A stretch of DNA of 64,000 bases from contig OY743174.1 in the NCBI GenBank assembly GCA_963555705.1, positions 58,364,234 through 58,428,233 of the forward strand, read 5' to 3'. This stretch comes from Ligustrum vulgare (lineage: Eukaryota > Streptophyta > Magnoliopsida > Lamiales > Oleaceae). The notes under the pieces were generated by a model. It did not search any database, was not told the origin of the DNA, and saw nothing but the letters and a program-made list of their open reading frames with translations. Every line of letters starts with the position of its first letter. The first letter of the stretch is position 1. Below, piece by piece: positions 22,247 through 33,656 of the stretch. Made by a program: the position numbers and the translations under genes.

Positions 22247-22646
22247 GAGTGTGAATTTGTTCACCCTCACAAAAGAGGGTTACGGTAACCCTCTTTTGTG
22301 AGGGTGAAATAGACATGTATAAAATTGATAAATGTAAAAATTTTCGTTCCAAATTATTTTATTCATCTAGAAATTCGATATGAGTATAATCTTGATATAT
22401 AGTTTTTATTATTTTAAAAGTTACTTATTTTACAAATAATTAAGTAATTTATCACTAAAAATAAGTAACTTTCAGAATAGAAAAAATTATATAGCAAGAT
22501 TATACTCGTATTGAAGCTCTCGATCTATAATATAATATAAGCCGGTTTTTTTTTTTTTTTTACAAATTTTAATACATGTATTTCGCCCTCACAAAAAAGA
22601 GGGTTACCATAACCCTCTTTTGTGAGGGTGAACAAATTCACACACC
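22247..22646. mobile_element. Long-TIR fold-back MITE with palindromic TIRs
   Basis: 400 bp, almost fully self-complementary. The left end is GAGTGTGAATTTGTTCACC and the right end GGTGAACAAATTCACACACC. The 8-bp duplication CTGATCAA flanks it (22239-22246 and 22647-22654). Inside each TIR lies a separate palindrome (arms CACCCTCACAAAAGAGGGTT, about 22 bp; 22262-22306 and 22583-22630). The central part (about 22370-22530) is another inverted repeat around 'aaagttacttatttt'. The 8-bp target suggests hAT, but long TIRs also fit Mutator-like elements. Confidence 0.82.
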
Positions 22647-22924
22647 CTGATCAAACGCTAAACATACGAACACAAATACACAAATATGAGAAGATCTTCG
22701 GAAAAGAGCATCAGAATTCCTCAAGTAACTAATAAGGCATAAATATTTTCTGAACCAACCACAATCACTTATATTTAAAATAAGGACATTGCATCGTTTG
22801 TATGGAAAAGTGAAAAGAGGTGAAAGATTTATACCTTATTTGATCAACAACATTTCTGATAGCTACAAAAAGCAAGAATCCACAAAGAATTTTAACCTCT
22901 ATTTGGCAAAAGCAAAAAAAATAA

Positions 22925-23776
22925 GTCCCTGTTCTCTTTGCTGTTTTGAGGTCATTTTCTGTTTTTATTTTTGAAAACGCTAAAAACGCGTTCTCTTTAC
23001 CATTTTCGAAAACGCATTTTGGAAAACAAAAAGAAAATTTGTACACAAAACGGAAAACGCCCGAAACATCGTTTTGTGGGTATTTCGACAAAAAATGTCC
23101 AAAACGCGGAAAACGAGTTTTGGGAAATTTTTTTTTTTTTTTTTTATATAGAATTATCTTAACTTAGAACTAAGCTTAATATAAAGTTTTTATTTTTTTT
23201 ATTATTTTTTTAGAATTATCCTAACTTGGAACTAAGCCTAAATAAAGATTTTTTTTTTTTTTTTTTTTTGAGAATTATCCTAACTTGGAACTTATTTTAA
23301 ATAAAGTTTTATTGAATTCAATATCAACATTACAAAAAAAAAAATTAAATGAGAATTCTTGTTGTTATATTTCAAAAAATGCAATGATAAATGGACTCTG
23401 GTGGTTTTGAAAGAACTTGTATTTTCTGGATTTTAATAGAAGTAGAGCTTTCTCAAGTCCTGAACCTGACCAAACCGTGTTAATATAGACTCTTAATGCT
23501 CACATTAGTGTGTTGCATATAACCATATTTTTAGTGTATTGTGAAAGGAAATTTGAGTTGGAATTAATAGTATTCTGCAAACAAATTAATTAAAAATAGT
23601 TTAAATAGTGTTCTGCAAAATTTCAAACAGAACGTGTTTTCCAGCTTTTCATTTTCAAAAATAGTTTTCAGAAATGACAAACCAAACGCATTTTCAGCAA
23701 ATTTGAAAACAAAAATGAAAACACAAAACGTTTTCGAAAACGAAAATACAAAATAAAATACAAATAGAACGCCACC
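22925..23776 (-). mobile_element. PIF/Harbinger-like MITE, copy 2
   Basis: 852 bp, the reverse complement of the MITE in the P450 intron (13919-14776). It is flanked by TAA at 22922-22924 and 23777-23779. Its ends are GTCCCTGTTC at the left and AGAACGCCACC at the right. Similarity runs along the whole length, including the three 'ctaacttggaacta' units and poly-T runs. Confidence 0.82.
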
Positions 23777-23779
23777 TAA

Positions 23780-25169
23780 GTTTTTAAACAACACAATTTC
23801 CCAAATCAACTTTTAACCACACATATTTTCTCTCTCCACTTTTCAACCACACATCTTACCTAGATAACATAAAAAGTGTCAAGCGAGAATATATATAAAA
23901 TTGATCAGATAATAATTAATCTTGATATTAAAGGTTCACCTCTCTTAGTTTTTTAATGACCATGTAGCTATAATTAATAGATCGTGTAGAAACTTTCGTG
24001 TTCAATGAAATTTTGTTCGTTTCTTATATTTCAGTGTAAATGAAATATTTGCTATCATAGTATTTAGGTAGCAAAAGTTTAAAAGGTTATCAATCATTAT
24101 TAAGAAGAAAAAAAATTATTAGTAAATACAATAGTTGCTCAACAAATAACTTCTTACCATATATTGTGCTTCAATGATCTACTTCTGCGTTAATCTATTC
24201 TTCATAATCTATACATGAATATGAACTCGCACTAAACACCTTAATCTTCTCGTACAGAATAACCTTTGACCCAACAAAGAGAATTCTATCATAGGAAAAC
24301 TAATCCCAAAATTCAATAATATTGCAATATAAGAAATTTCATAGCAAAATAACAGCCTGCATAGAATCCAAATCTCTTTATCCACTCAAAAAAGATTAAT
24401 CAAACCCCTATTTATTATATTCGAAAAAATACCCAGGAATGTCGTTCAATAGGACCAAAAATATTGAACAAAAATAAAAACAATCAGAAATAAAAATACA
24501 CAAAGTTCAAGGGAGAAGAAACAAGCTTCTATTAGCAATTATACTGCCTTAATTCTCATAAAAAACCCACAAAAGAATCCACAAAGATCAAGTTAAATTC
24601 AATTTATTAGAAGAAGTAAGTAATAAAAATAGATATATAGATACTGAGAAACATACATGTGGGAGTCTTTTTCTTGCCAAACAGAAAACTGATGACGATC
24701 CAACGATTGCTTCCACAAAAACAAAAGTTTCATAAACTACACTCCCATTATGCACCGAAGAAAGGTAATTCACTTTATTTTTCTCTCTCACATTTTTCTT
24801 TGCCTAAATTTCATTTGCATGTCATAAAAAACTGATAACACTAATAACACGAAATGTCAAAATACGAATTCTTGGTGTTATACACAATTTTCATCAATAA
24901 AATAATAGGAAAATGCTATTTGAACCCCACCCTTGCCCCACCCCCATGTGAGTGGAGGGCAAGCTTGGGGGCAAGCCTGGGGGCACTGTAGCATTATTGA
25001 TAATAATATATGCCAGAACATAGTCAACACACTTGGCTATATAACCCTAATTAAGCTAAGAGATAATAGAGAAATACCGGGATAGTCGGTCAAAGACACC
25101 CATAGTCGACAACACATAGACGAATTACGATAACGAAGAAAAGACGAGAAGAACGTCCTATGGTTCCAC
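23780..25169. other. Intergenic AT-rich DNA left of the CACTA element
   Basis: No gene recognised. At 24905-25005 a small GC-rich block (ccccacccttgccccaccc ... gcaagcctgggggcac) is partly self-complementary and may be a MITE remnant. Confidence 0.35.
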
Positions 25170-25342
25170 CACTAGTACAGAAACAGTCTTTCGCGTCGGT
25201 TATTTAAGAGATTAGGCGTCGGTTTTGTGGCGACGTGTATGAAGTAGACGCGTTCAGTAAAGACTTTACGCGTCGGTTGTAAAACGACGCGTAAAATGAT
25301 ATCTTTACGCGTCGATTGTTAAGAAACCAACGCGTAAAGTTG

Positions 25343-25374
<32 letters not shown>

Positions 25375-25560
25375 GGCGTCGGTTGTAATCCAAAACCGAC
25401 GCCTAAAGTACACTTTAGGCGTCGGTTTTGGATTACAACCGACGCCTAAAGTAAACTTTAGGCGCCTAAAGTAAACTTTAGGCGTCGGTTGTGATTACAA
25501 CCGACGCCTAAAGTTTAAACTTTAGGCGTCGGTTTTCTAAAAACCGACGCGTTTTCAATT
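25170..25560. repeat. CACTA terminus and sub-terminal GCGTCGGTT repeats
   Basis: After the terminal CACTA the unit (TTTA)(G/C)GCGTCGGTT or its inverse AACCGACGC(CTAAA) occurs more than a dozen times in both orientations. At 25374-25550 the copies form back-to-back palindromes. Such clusters are where the element's own proteins bind. An A-run of about 25 splits the cluster near 25345. Confidence 0.85.
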
Positions 25561-25599
25561 ATTATTATTTTTTTTTCTTCTATAGAGTAAAATACAATG

Positions 25600-25850
25600 A
25601 CCTAGACATGACATGCAATGACCTGGACGTCGCCTGCAATGACCCAGGTCACTGCAGGCCATGGCCTGCATTGGCCTGGACGTCACCTGCAATGACCCAG
25701 GCCACTGCAGGTCATGGCCTGCAATGACCCAGGCCACTGCAGGTCATGGCCTGCAATGACCTAGATGTCACCTGCAATGACCTGGACGTCACCTGCAATG
25801 ATCCAGATCACTGCAGGTCGATCATGACCTGCAATCACCTAAACGTGGAC
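25600..25850. repeat. GC-rich tandem repeat around CCTGCAATGACC
   Basis: Units of about 35 bp built from CCTGCAATGACC, CAGGCCACTGCAGG and TGGACGTCACC repeat some seven times. The unit is itself partly palindromic (GGTCA...TGACC, CTGCAG). It lies between the sub-terminal repeats and the 3' end of the protease gene. Confidence 0.7.
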
Positions 25851-25994
25851 TGAACATTTTCCACATGCACATCATCAAATATGTATATAATAGACATAAT
25901 TAAAATAATGTTAAATAAATGAGAAATAATTATATTTACAAGATTGTTAATGTCACATGTAATTGAGTAAATAGAAGTTTGAATACACGTCGAT

Positions 25995-28321
25995 TTACAC
26001 ACACCTATCGACGAAGTATTTAGCCCATAAGTTTTGAATTTCAGCAATTTCCTCCGTTGAGTAATACTCTTTAAATGCCTACAAATAATCAAAATGAATT
26101 ATCAGTTATTTTGTAATAAAATATGAAGGAATAATTAAAAATTATCATGTTCAATAACTTATACCTTTTCCAACGACGGACGCTGAAAGTGTTCAGTGAC
26201 TATCTCATACATATTTTTCATGACGTAGTAGCCACACTCAGAACCTCCGGGCTGTTGAGGACACTGAAATTTTCACAATGAAAACTAACATTAATAATCA
26301 CACTAAATAGAATATGAAAATAATTCAAAGATTTGTAATATATTTTAAATATGTGTTTTCATACCTTTATTTTTAGCCACGTTGTATTGGCTTTTGTCCT
26401 AATGCCTCCTTGTGTCCAGTATAGTTTGAAAGCCCTAAAATTGAATTAAATTATTCGAACCAGTTACAAAATAAATAAATACAAAAACTAAGATTTCTAT
26501 AAAAATTTTGGCAGAGTCTCCCCTATAAATTGAACTTATCCAACCTGTAAATAGACGCGTTGCTATAGAATCTATCACAACTTCTCAACAATCACAACAT
26601 ATATTCATCAAAGTGAAACCACAACTCCACAATCAATTTCACCACAACTCCACAATTATTTCATGAAAATTATCATAACTTACGTATTCAATAGCGGCTT
26701 GATATCTAAGTCACGCTTAAATGCACTAGCTGAATCCAATAAGTACACTGTACTCTTCTGAGGAGAAATCACTAGCAACATCCAGTGGTTCCTACGTATT
26801 ATGAACATGTAAATACAAATTCAAACATGTGTTTTTCAAATTACAAAAAAAAAAAAATTAACTATTAACAAGAGAGAATGGTCTTACTCCTGAAAATACG
26901 GTGCTAGAATGAATTTCTTTGTTTGCATTGCCCTCATGGTCTCGTCCATATAATTTACAACACCATTGGCATTTGTTCTTACCGACACCGACGCAATGTG
27001 TGACGGAGACATGAATCCAATGGAATCAATACCGTAATCCTGACATAACTCATGAAGGTACCTAATAATAATGATACCAATAAATAGAGATCGAACAATG
27101 ATATAAATTGAAGTTGTAATTTGTGATCAGAAGTCTTACAATGCAAATATTTGTAGGATAGATGTATCCAACCATTGCATTTTAAGCAGATCGGTAATGT
27201 CTGCGACTGTAACAAAAATACCATCCTCGAACGTACAATTGAAGATGGAGGCATCTACGGTTACCTGATAGAAGTCATCACCAACAGGCAATTGAAGGAC
27301 CAGGGTGTTTAACATTTTGCATTTATCACCCAGACGTAGTAAAGTCTCATCGTCGACTATCGCAGGTCGCTGGGTAGATGACAATTCAAAACTCTGAGGC
27401 CTTTTCCCTTTATTAGATTTTTTTACGATCTTTTTTGGGGCCTCTTCCTGCAATAAGACAATTTTTGTCATTATAACACGTCTGATACAAATCTAAAAAA
27501 ATTAATATTGACATAAACTTTTATATAACTCGATTTTATTACCTCTCCAAAAATCACCAACTCCTTAGGCCATTGGAAAAAACTTCCAATAGCTTCCCCC
27601 ACCGTGGTGTGGTGCTGAGATGGCACTGGAAGATAGAACGCTTCTGCACCATCTATAACATGGTCAACGGATTTGACTATCCCTCGCCTTCTTACTTTTC
27701 TCCTGAAATAAATCACAGGTTTTTAGTTTTCACTCAACAAGACACATGCGTACATTTAAATATACCTGAAATGTTTCCGTCTGTCGTTCTTTTTTAAACA
27801 ACTCCCATTGCTCTTCGGTCAAGAAATCATAAAGTTGGGTAGGAGATGTATATTTTGGGTGGTCATGTGTAATGAAATTATGAACCAGCCTTGTCTTGAA
27901 ATCTTTCCATCTCATCCCCGCAACCCGCATAACACTTTTTTTTGGACGGTCATCGAGAATGTTGAATTCCCTCTGAAAGACAATGATAACATGTGGTGTT
28001 ATAAAGAAATTACATTCACTTTTCAATTATTTACCATGTATCAAGTGATAGTACCTTTATCTCTTCCCACATCATGTCCTTCAGGCCTTGATCGACTTTG
28101 TGCCAATCACTGATGTTTATGTCAACATGAATGCGGGCTAAAGATCCGATAAAATGTTTGAAGTTCTTCGTGCCTGGTCCGATCGGCCTATGTTTGTCAT
28201 CGAACTCAATTATATTCACTTGTTGGCCCGCTTTCTTCATGTTTTTGCACATAGTTGGCCCTCTTGTCCTTTTTTTTTGGGCAGTACTATGCTCATCTGA
28301 AGAATGTGAAGACTCGGCCAT
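25995..28321 (-). pseudogene. CACTA-borne Ulp1-like cysteine protease (C48) gene, nine exons
   Basis: Nine exons with GT-AG borders (minus strand): 28321-28055, 27972-27766, 27702-27543, 27447-27140, 27061-26888, 26791-26684, 26434-26365, 26263-26165, 26078-25995. The first exons encode the plant transposon domain often annotated as Ptta/En/Spm (GMRWKDFKTRL, LTEEQWELF, FFQWPKELV). The last five form a Ulp1/C48 peptidase. The catalytic His is in NHWMLLVI (exon 6), the Asp in VYLLDSAS (exon 6), and the Gln and Cys in CPQQPGGSECGYYVM (exon 8). Family members cleave SUMO-like proteins; the role in transposition is not known. The start MAESSHSSDE at 28321 is the first ATG that continues into conserved sequence. 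Exon 3 is 160 bp, not a multiple of three, and its entry frame hits TGA, so one frameshift is present. All other junctions keep frame. The protease domain itself is intact. Confidence 0.8.
26505..26560. repeat. Shared block ggcagagtctcccctataa, copy in protease intron
   Basis: 'ttggcagagtctcccctata' followed by 'aattgaacttatccaacctg' lies in the intron between exons 6 and 7. A near-identical block stands at 33917-33962 near the other side of the element. Confidence 0.65.
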
Positions 28322-28532
28322 TATATTGGGAAAATTGTCTACGTACCTGCACATATAAATAAATGATTATTAACGACGTATAGAGCATATATAAAAAACA
28401 CAAGAAAGTTATATTCAAGAATATGTAAATGAACTCACACAATTAATATGAACAACGTATAGAGCATATATAAAGAACAAAAGAGAGTTATATGCATGCG
28501 AGAATGTATAAATGAACTCACACAATGAATAA
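28322..28532. other. Intergenic spacer between the two CACTA genes
   Basis: About 210 bp, AT-rich, with a direct repeat: 'aacgtatagagcatatataaa' occurs near 28375 and again near 28455. Confidence 0.6.
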
Positions 28533-31500
28533 TCACGAACGACGGTCAATCCATAATCCTTCTTCATGATCCCAACGCATGTAAGTGGATTCAATGTTAT
28601 CTTCCTCTAAAGTTGCACTCCCTTGTATACCAATAGAAAATGGAGGAGTTTCATCAAAGTGATCATAATCTTCTTCATCTACTACATTACCAATGCCAAC
28701 AATGCGTCTCTTGCCTTGAAGGACCACTGACCACTTAGTGTCGGCAGGATCAAGAACATAAAATACCTGCTTGGCTTGTGATGCAAGTATGAATGGCTCG
28801 TCAAGATAACCCAACCGTCCAAAATCCACCAAAGTGAAACCTAATTCATCCACCCGAACACCCCGTCGATTATCAACCCATTTACATTGGAAGAGAGGAA
28901 ACTTGAACTCCCTGTAATCAAGTTCCCAAATTTCTTCAATGACACCATAATAGGACATCGAGGCATCTATTGGCACTGTATCTTTAGCACTTGAAAAATC
29001 TCTTGATAGTGCTACTTGTGTCACTCCACTGTTTTGCACCGCACTCTTATCATCTTGACGTTTAGTGTAAAACGTATACCCATTAATGTCATATGCTTCA
29101 TAAGATCTCACAATCGTGCTAGGACCATACGCTAACCACTTTACCGTTTCAACAATGGTATTCGACGTTTGTGACAACTCTTTCATGACTCTATCTTTGA
29201 ACCATTTTGCAAATAAACGATTGTGTTGATTAGTTACCCACCTTTCACCTTTAGAAGGATTCTGCTGCCTTAGGATGGACATGTGCTCGTCCAAATACGG
29301 ATGAACTTGAGAAAGGTGTTGTAATACTAGGAGGTGTGCTTTATCTCGCAATTCAACACTAGGGACAATTGATTTGCATCCAATCGTCCCTTTACCTTCG
29401 AGTCTTCCCTCGTGACGAGATTTAGGAACACCAATAGTCTCAACGTCATCAAGGTAGTCAGTACAAAATTCAATAGCCTCCTCAGCGGCATAACCTTCAA
29501 TGATACTGCCTTCGGGTCGAAATCGATTTCTGACATATCCTTTCAAAATACCCATGTATCTCTCAAATGGATACATATACCGCAAGAACACCGGACCACA
29601 TATCTTAATTTCTCTTACCAAGTGAACAAGTAAGTGCACCATAACGTCAAAAAATGATGGCAGGAAATACATTTCAAATTGACATAGAGTGATAACAATA
29701 TCGGCCTGCAAATCATCCAACACCTCTGGGTCAACAACTTTACTGCAAATTGCATTGAAGAAAAAACAAAGTTTTATTATGACCTGTCTGACATGTTTTG
29801 GAAGTATGCCTCGAATTGCAACTGGTAACAAGTGTTGCATTAACACATGACAATCATGAGACTTCATACCAACCAATTTCAAGTCCTTCATCGACACAAG
29901 ACTTTTGATGTTTGATGAGTATCCAGATGGAACCTTAATACCATGAAGGCACTCACAAAAACATGTTTTCTCTTTTCTGGACAAAGTATAGCAAGCTGGA
30001 GGTAAATAAGTACGTTTTTCGGACTCTTGCGGTGCTAATTGATCCCGTATCCCCATTTCTACCATGTCCTTCTTGACTTTGATACCATCTTTCGTCTTCC
30101 CTTGAACGTTCAGTAATGTCCCAATGATGCTATCACAAACATTTTTCTCCACGTGCATTACATCAAGACAATGCCTTACTGATAAATGTTGCCAATAAGG
30201 TAGATCCCAGAATATGGACCTCTTCTTCCAAAGACTCTTTTGAGGAGGCTTAAAAGGTTTTCCAAACAAAACATCAATATTTTTAACTCGTTCATATACC
30301 TCACCTCCTGTTAACGGCAAGCGAGCTGCGCGATCCTCAATTTTTCCATTGAATGCCTTCTTCTTCTTTCGATAAGGGTGATCAACGGGGAGAAATCTTC
30401 TATGACTCATAAAGACATTTTTCTTACAGTTTTTCAACCAAAGATCAATCGTGTCTTCTTCACAAACGGGACATGCTTTAGGTCCTTTGTTCGTATAACC
30501 TGACAAGTTACCATATGCGGGAAAATCATTTACGGTGCAAAATATCATAGCACGTAAGGTGAAATTCATCTGGCTATGTGCATCAAACACCGATACACCT
30601 TCATCCCACATCAGTCTTAAATCTTCAATTAGTGGGGCAAGATAAACATCTATGTCATTCCCCAGTTGTTTAGGCCCTGATATTAACAAAGACAATATGA
30701 TATACTTGCGCTTCATACATAACCAAGGAGGAAGATTGTAAATCGTTGGAAGAACCGGCCAAGTGCTATGTCGACTACTCATATTACCGTGCGGGTTCAT
30801 TCAGGAAACAACCAAATTCAGGAAACAACCTATTCATGTTCCTCCATTGAGGAGAATCGGCCACGTGTCTTAGTTTTCTATCTTGTTTCCTCCCATCAGC
30901 ATGCCACCGCATGTTCTTCGCATCCTTTGCATTGGCAAACAAACGTTTAAATCTTGGTACTACGGGTAGGTACCACAACACCTTTGCCGGAGGGCTTTTC
31001 TTATCCTCAGAATTAGCATTCATGTTCTTTCGCTTATACCGTGATGCCCCACACTTTGGACACAGATGCAAGTCCTTATACTCATTTCGATACAGTATAC
31101 AATCATTTGGACATGCATGTATCCTCTCGATCTCCATTCCCATTGGACACAACAATTTCTTTGCTTCGTAAATTGAACTAGGAAGCTCGTTATCCTCCGG
31201 AAGCATCTCTCGTAAGAGTTCCAGTAATGCCGTGAAACTCTTATCACTCCACCTACTATTTGCTTTCAAGTTATACAATTTCAACACAGCAGACAATTTT
31301 GTGAATTTTCTACATCCAGGAAACAAAGTCTTATGAGAATCATTGAACAAGCTATCGAACACATGAGGCTTTTCAATGAATTCCCCTTGTATATCACGCA
31401 TCATTTCGTCTATCATATCATTATTGTCATTTTCCACATCATTCTCATCAATATTGCCTAAATTATTCTCCTGCAGTCCACCTTCATCGTCACTAGTGCA

Positions 31501-32049
31501 TGTCCTAGGAAGCATACTCTTGTTGACCTATGGTCAATTTGACCTTATTGTTTTGATCATAACAAACAAGAATTTATTGTGTTGCTAACAAGTGTGCTTC
31601 AAGTGTTTCATGTAATGATAAATATTCAAAGCACTCAATGTTCAAATCGTCTCTTAAAGATATAAATCAAAATTATGTGATCGAGCACATGAGACGCAAA
31701 GAAGATCATGAAATCATTGAAGATATTCAAAGATCAAAATTGAGGTTGAAAAGCATGACATGAAGATCAAGATTTCAAGCTTACAAGATTAGAGTTGATT
31801 TAACTTATGTAAAGGTATAACACTCTCAATCTTTAGCGATGAAATTCAACGAGCTCGAAAATGATTTTTATGCATCAAGAAACTTACTTGGAAATTCATC
31901 ACTTGCATAAAATATTTTTATATAAGTCAAGATTGTCTTTCAAGTGTTATTTGATCTTAAATCATGATTATATTATGTTAAACCACTTTGAAAAACAAGT
32001 TAGAAACCTAAAAATCGAAAATTTTCATATTTTTCAAAAGTCAACCAAA

Positions 32050-32210
32050 AGTCAACGGTCAACAGTTGACTTTCGGTCGACCGAAAGTTTGGTCAACCGA
32101 AAGTTTCGGTCGACCGAAAGTTGGTCAACCGAAAATTCAACGGTTGAATTTATAACGGCTATATGGAAGATTCGGTCGACCGAAACTTCAAATTGGTCAA
32201 CCGAAAGTTG
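32050..32210 (+). repeat. Palindrome cluster TTTCGGTCGACCGAAA in SIRE LTR
   Basis: Three near-perfect palindromes TTCGGTCGACCGAAA alternate with the asymmetric form TTGGTCAACCGAAA (about four copies). They lie 20-180 bp upstream of the TATA box. Confidence 0.8.
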
Positions 32211-32230
32211 CTGAATTTGAATATTTTGAT

Positions 32231-32240
32231 CTATAAATAG
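32231..32240 (+). promoter_or_regulatory. TATA box of SIRE LTR
   Basis: CTATAAATAG, followed by 'gccatctcattcac'. This is the usual core promoter of this LTR type. Confidence 0.65.
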
Positions 32241-32874
32241 CCATCTCATTCACATTCAATAACAACAACTTAGATAAGATTTTATACAAACTTTCTTGTG
32301 AAAATTCATTGTTCTTACTTAGTTTTTATTCATCTTTTATTTTCATAAAACTTTGATTGATCTAAACTTTGTTTTATCAAATTCATCAAAGTTTTTGGAA
32401 GAAAGTTTTGTGAAGATTCTTGGTTTTACATTGTTTGAATTTATTCAACATCTTCACACTATATTGGAATTGAAGTGTAAGTCTCTCGTTGTTCTAAACT
32501 TGTTTTAATCTTTTAAAAGAGAGAAATTTCAATTAAGGAACTTTGATTATTTGTGCTACATTTTTCATCATCATTTGATTCATCAAAGTTCCATTGCCTA
32601 AACACTTTGAGCTTAACTTATTGTTAATTATTCAAGTGTGGCATCTCTTGGTACTTAATTCGATTCAATATTTTTAACAAGAGATTATTTGAAAAACTTT
32701 GTTTGATTGCATCAACTTTTCATTATCATTTGCATCAAAGTTTTTCTCTAACACTCGAGCTTAATTCATTGCTATCTATTGAAGTGTTAGCCTAACTCTC
32801 TTGGTACTTAATTTGAGTATATCATTTGTCAAGAGAGTTATTTCAATTGTAAATTCAATTCATTATATCTTGTG

Positions 32875-33065
32875 GTTTCGAGAGCCTTGTGAAAACTCGA
32901 TTGTTGGTTTTCGAGAGCCTTGTCAAAACTCGATTGTTGGTTTTCGAGAGCCTTATCAAAACTCGATTGTTGGTTTCGAGAGCCGTGTGAAAACTCGATT
33001 GTAAAAGGATAGGCGCTCCTTGTTGTAAGTCGCCTAAGGATTTGGTACTCCTTGTTGTAAGTTAC
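32875..33065 (+). repeat. Short tandem repeats 'ggttttcgagagccttgt...aaaactcgattgtt' in SIRE LTR
   Basis: Four units of about 38 bp carry 'tcgagagcc(t/g)tgtgaaaac' and 'tcgattgt', followed by two units of 'ctccttgttgtaagt'. Confidence 0.7.
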
Positions 33066-33656
33066 CAAAATAGTGGATTTGGCCTCGCTCGTGACGGAGA
33101 GCTCGGTAACGGGGGACGTAGATCACGTTGGTTGATTGAACCTCCATAAATCGCGTTTGCACTCTCTCATCCCTTTTATTTACTTACATCGCACTTACTC
33201 TATTCTATCAATTTATATTGTGCAACGCTTTATCTTAGTGCTATACTTGCCTTATCAATTAAGTTTACACATATATAGCACACTACATTGATAGTTTAGT
33301 TACTTGTAACACTAAGTGCTAATACTTGTACCTATTGGTTTTAAGTTTGAGATTATTTATCGAAAAAGTTTTATAAACCAATTCACCCCCCTCTTGGTTA
33401 GTTTACTCTTGGGCTAACAACTCTCACCATGCCATATCCATCGTTTATAACCTTCTTTAAACCCACGACGAATCAAATGACTCTTCACTTGCTAAAAACT
33501 ACGAAACTTTATCAGATTCTTACAATCACAATAAGGACACAAAATCATTGCTTCACATTTCTCTCTCATGTGTTCGTCCGCACATTTCATAAACTCTTCA
33601 ACTCCTTTCAAATATTCATGTGTATTACGCCTGCTGTACATCCAATCTCGATCCAT

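Larger units (their letters stand above)
31521..33419 (+). mobile_element. SIRE/Maximus-type copia solo LTR
   Basis: 1899 bp from TGTTGACCTATGG to CTTGGGCTAACA, flanked by the perfect duplication ACTCT (31516-31520 and 33420-33424). The end 'aattcacccccctcttggtt' and the length are typical of SIRE LTRs. A TATA box CTATAAATAG is at 32231-32240. A cluster of GGTCGACC palindromes lies upstream of it. The flanks join exactly into the CACTA transposase frame. Confidence 0.93.
28533..33656 (-). pseudogene. CACTA tnp2-type transposase, broken
   Basis: The frame begins MDRDWMYSRR at 33656 and encodes the transposase-associated N-terminal domain with CPYCDC and later GYKRWIWHGE. TAG at 33492-33494 stops it at codon 55. 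A SIRE solo LTR plus one copy of its TSD separates codons near GES from MLPRTCTSDD (31521-33424). The next block (to about 30784) carries CPNDCILYRNEY and CPKCGASRY, a zinc-binding pair. At about 30800 the frame breaks at a deletion (see findings). The last 755 codons are open: the tnp2 core (about 30800-29900; SRHSTWPVL, YNLPPWLCMKRKY, ACPVCEED, HCLDVMHVEKNV), then DUF4218 (YPFERYMGILKGYVRN), then DUF4216 (VDELGFTLVDFGRLGYLDEP, FYVLDPAD). The enzyme would cut and join the CACTA ends. Three independent lesions make it inactive. Confidence 0.93.
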
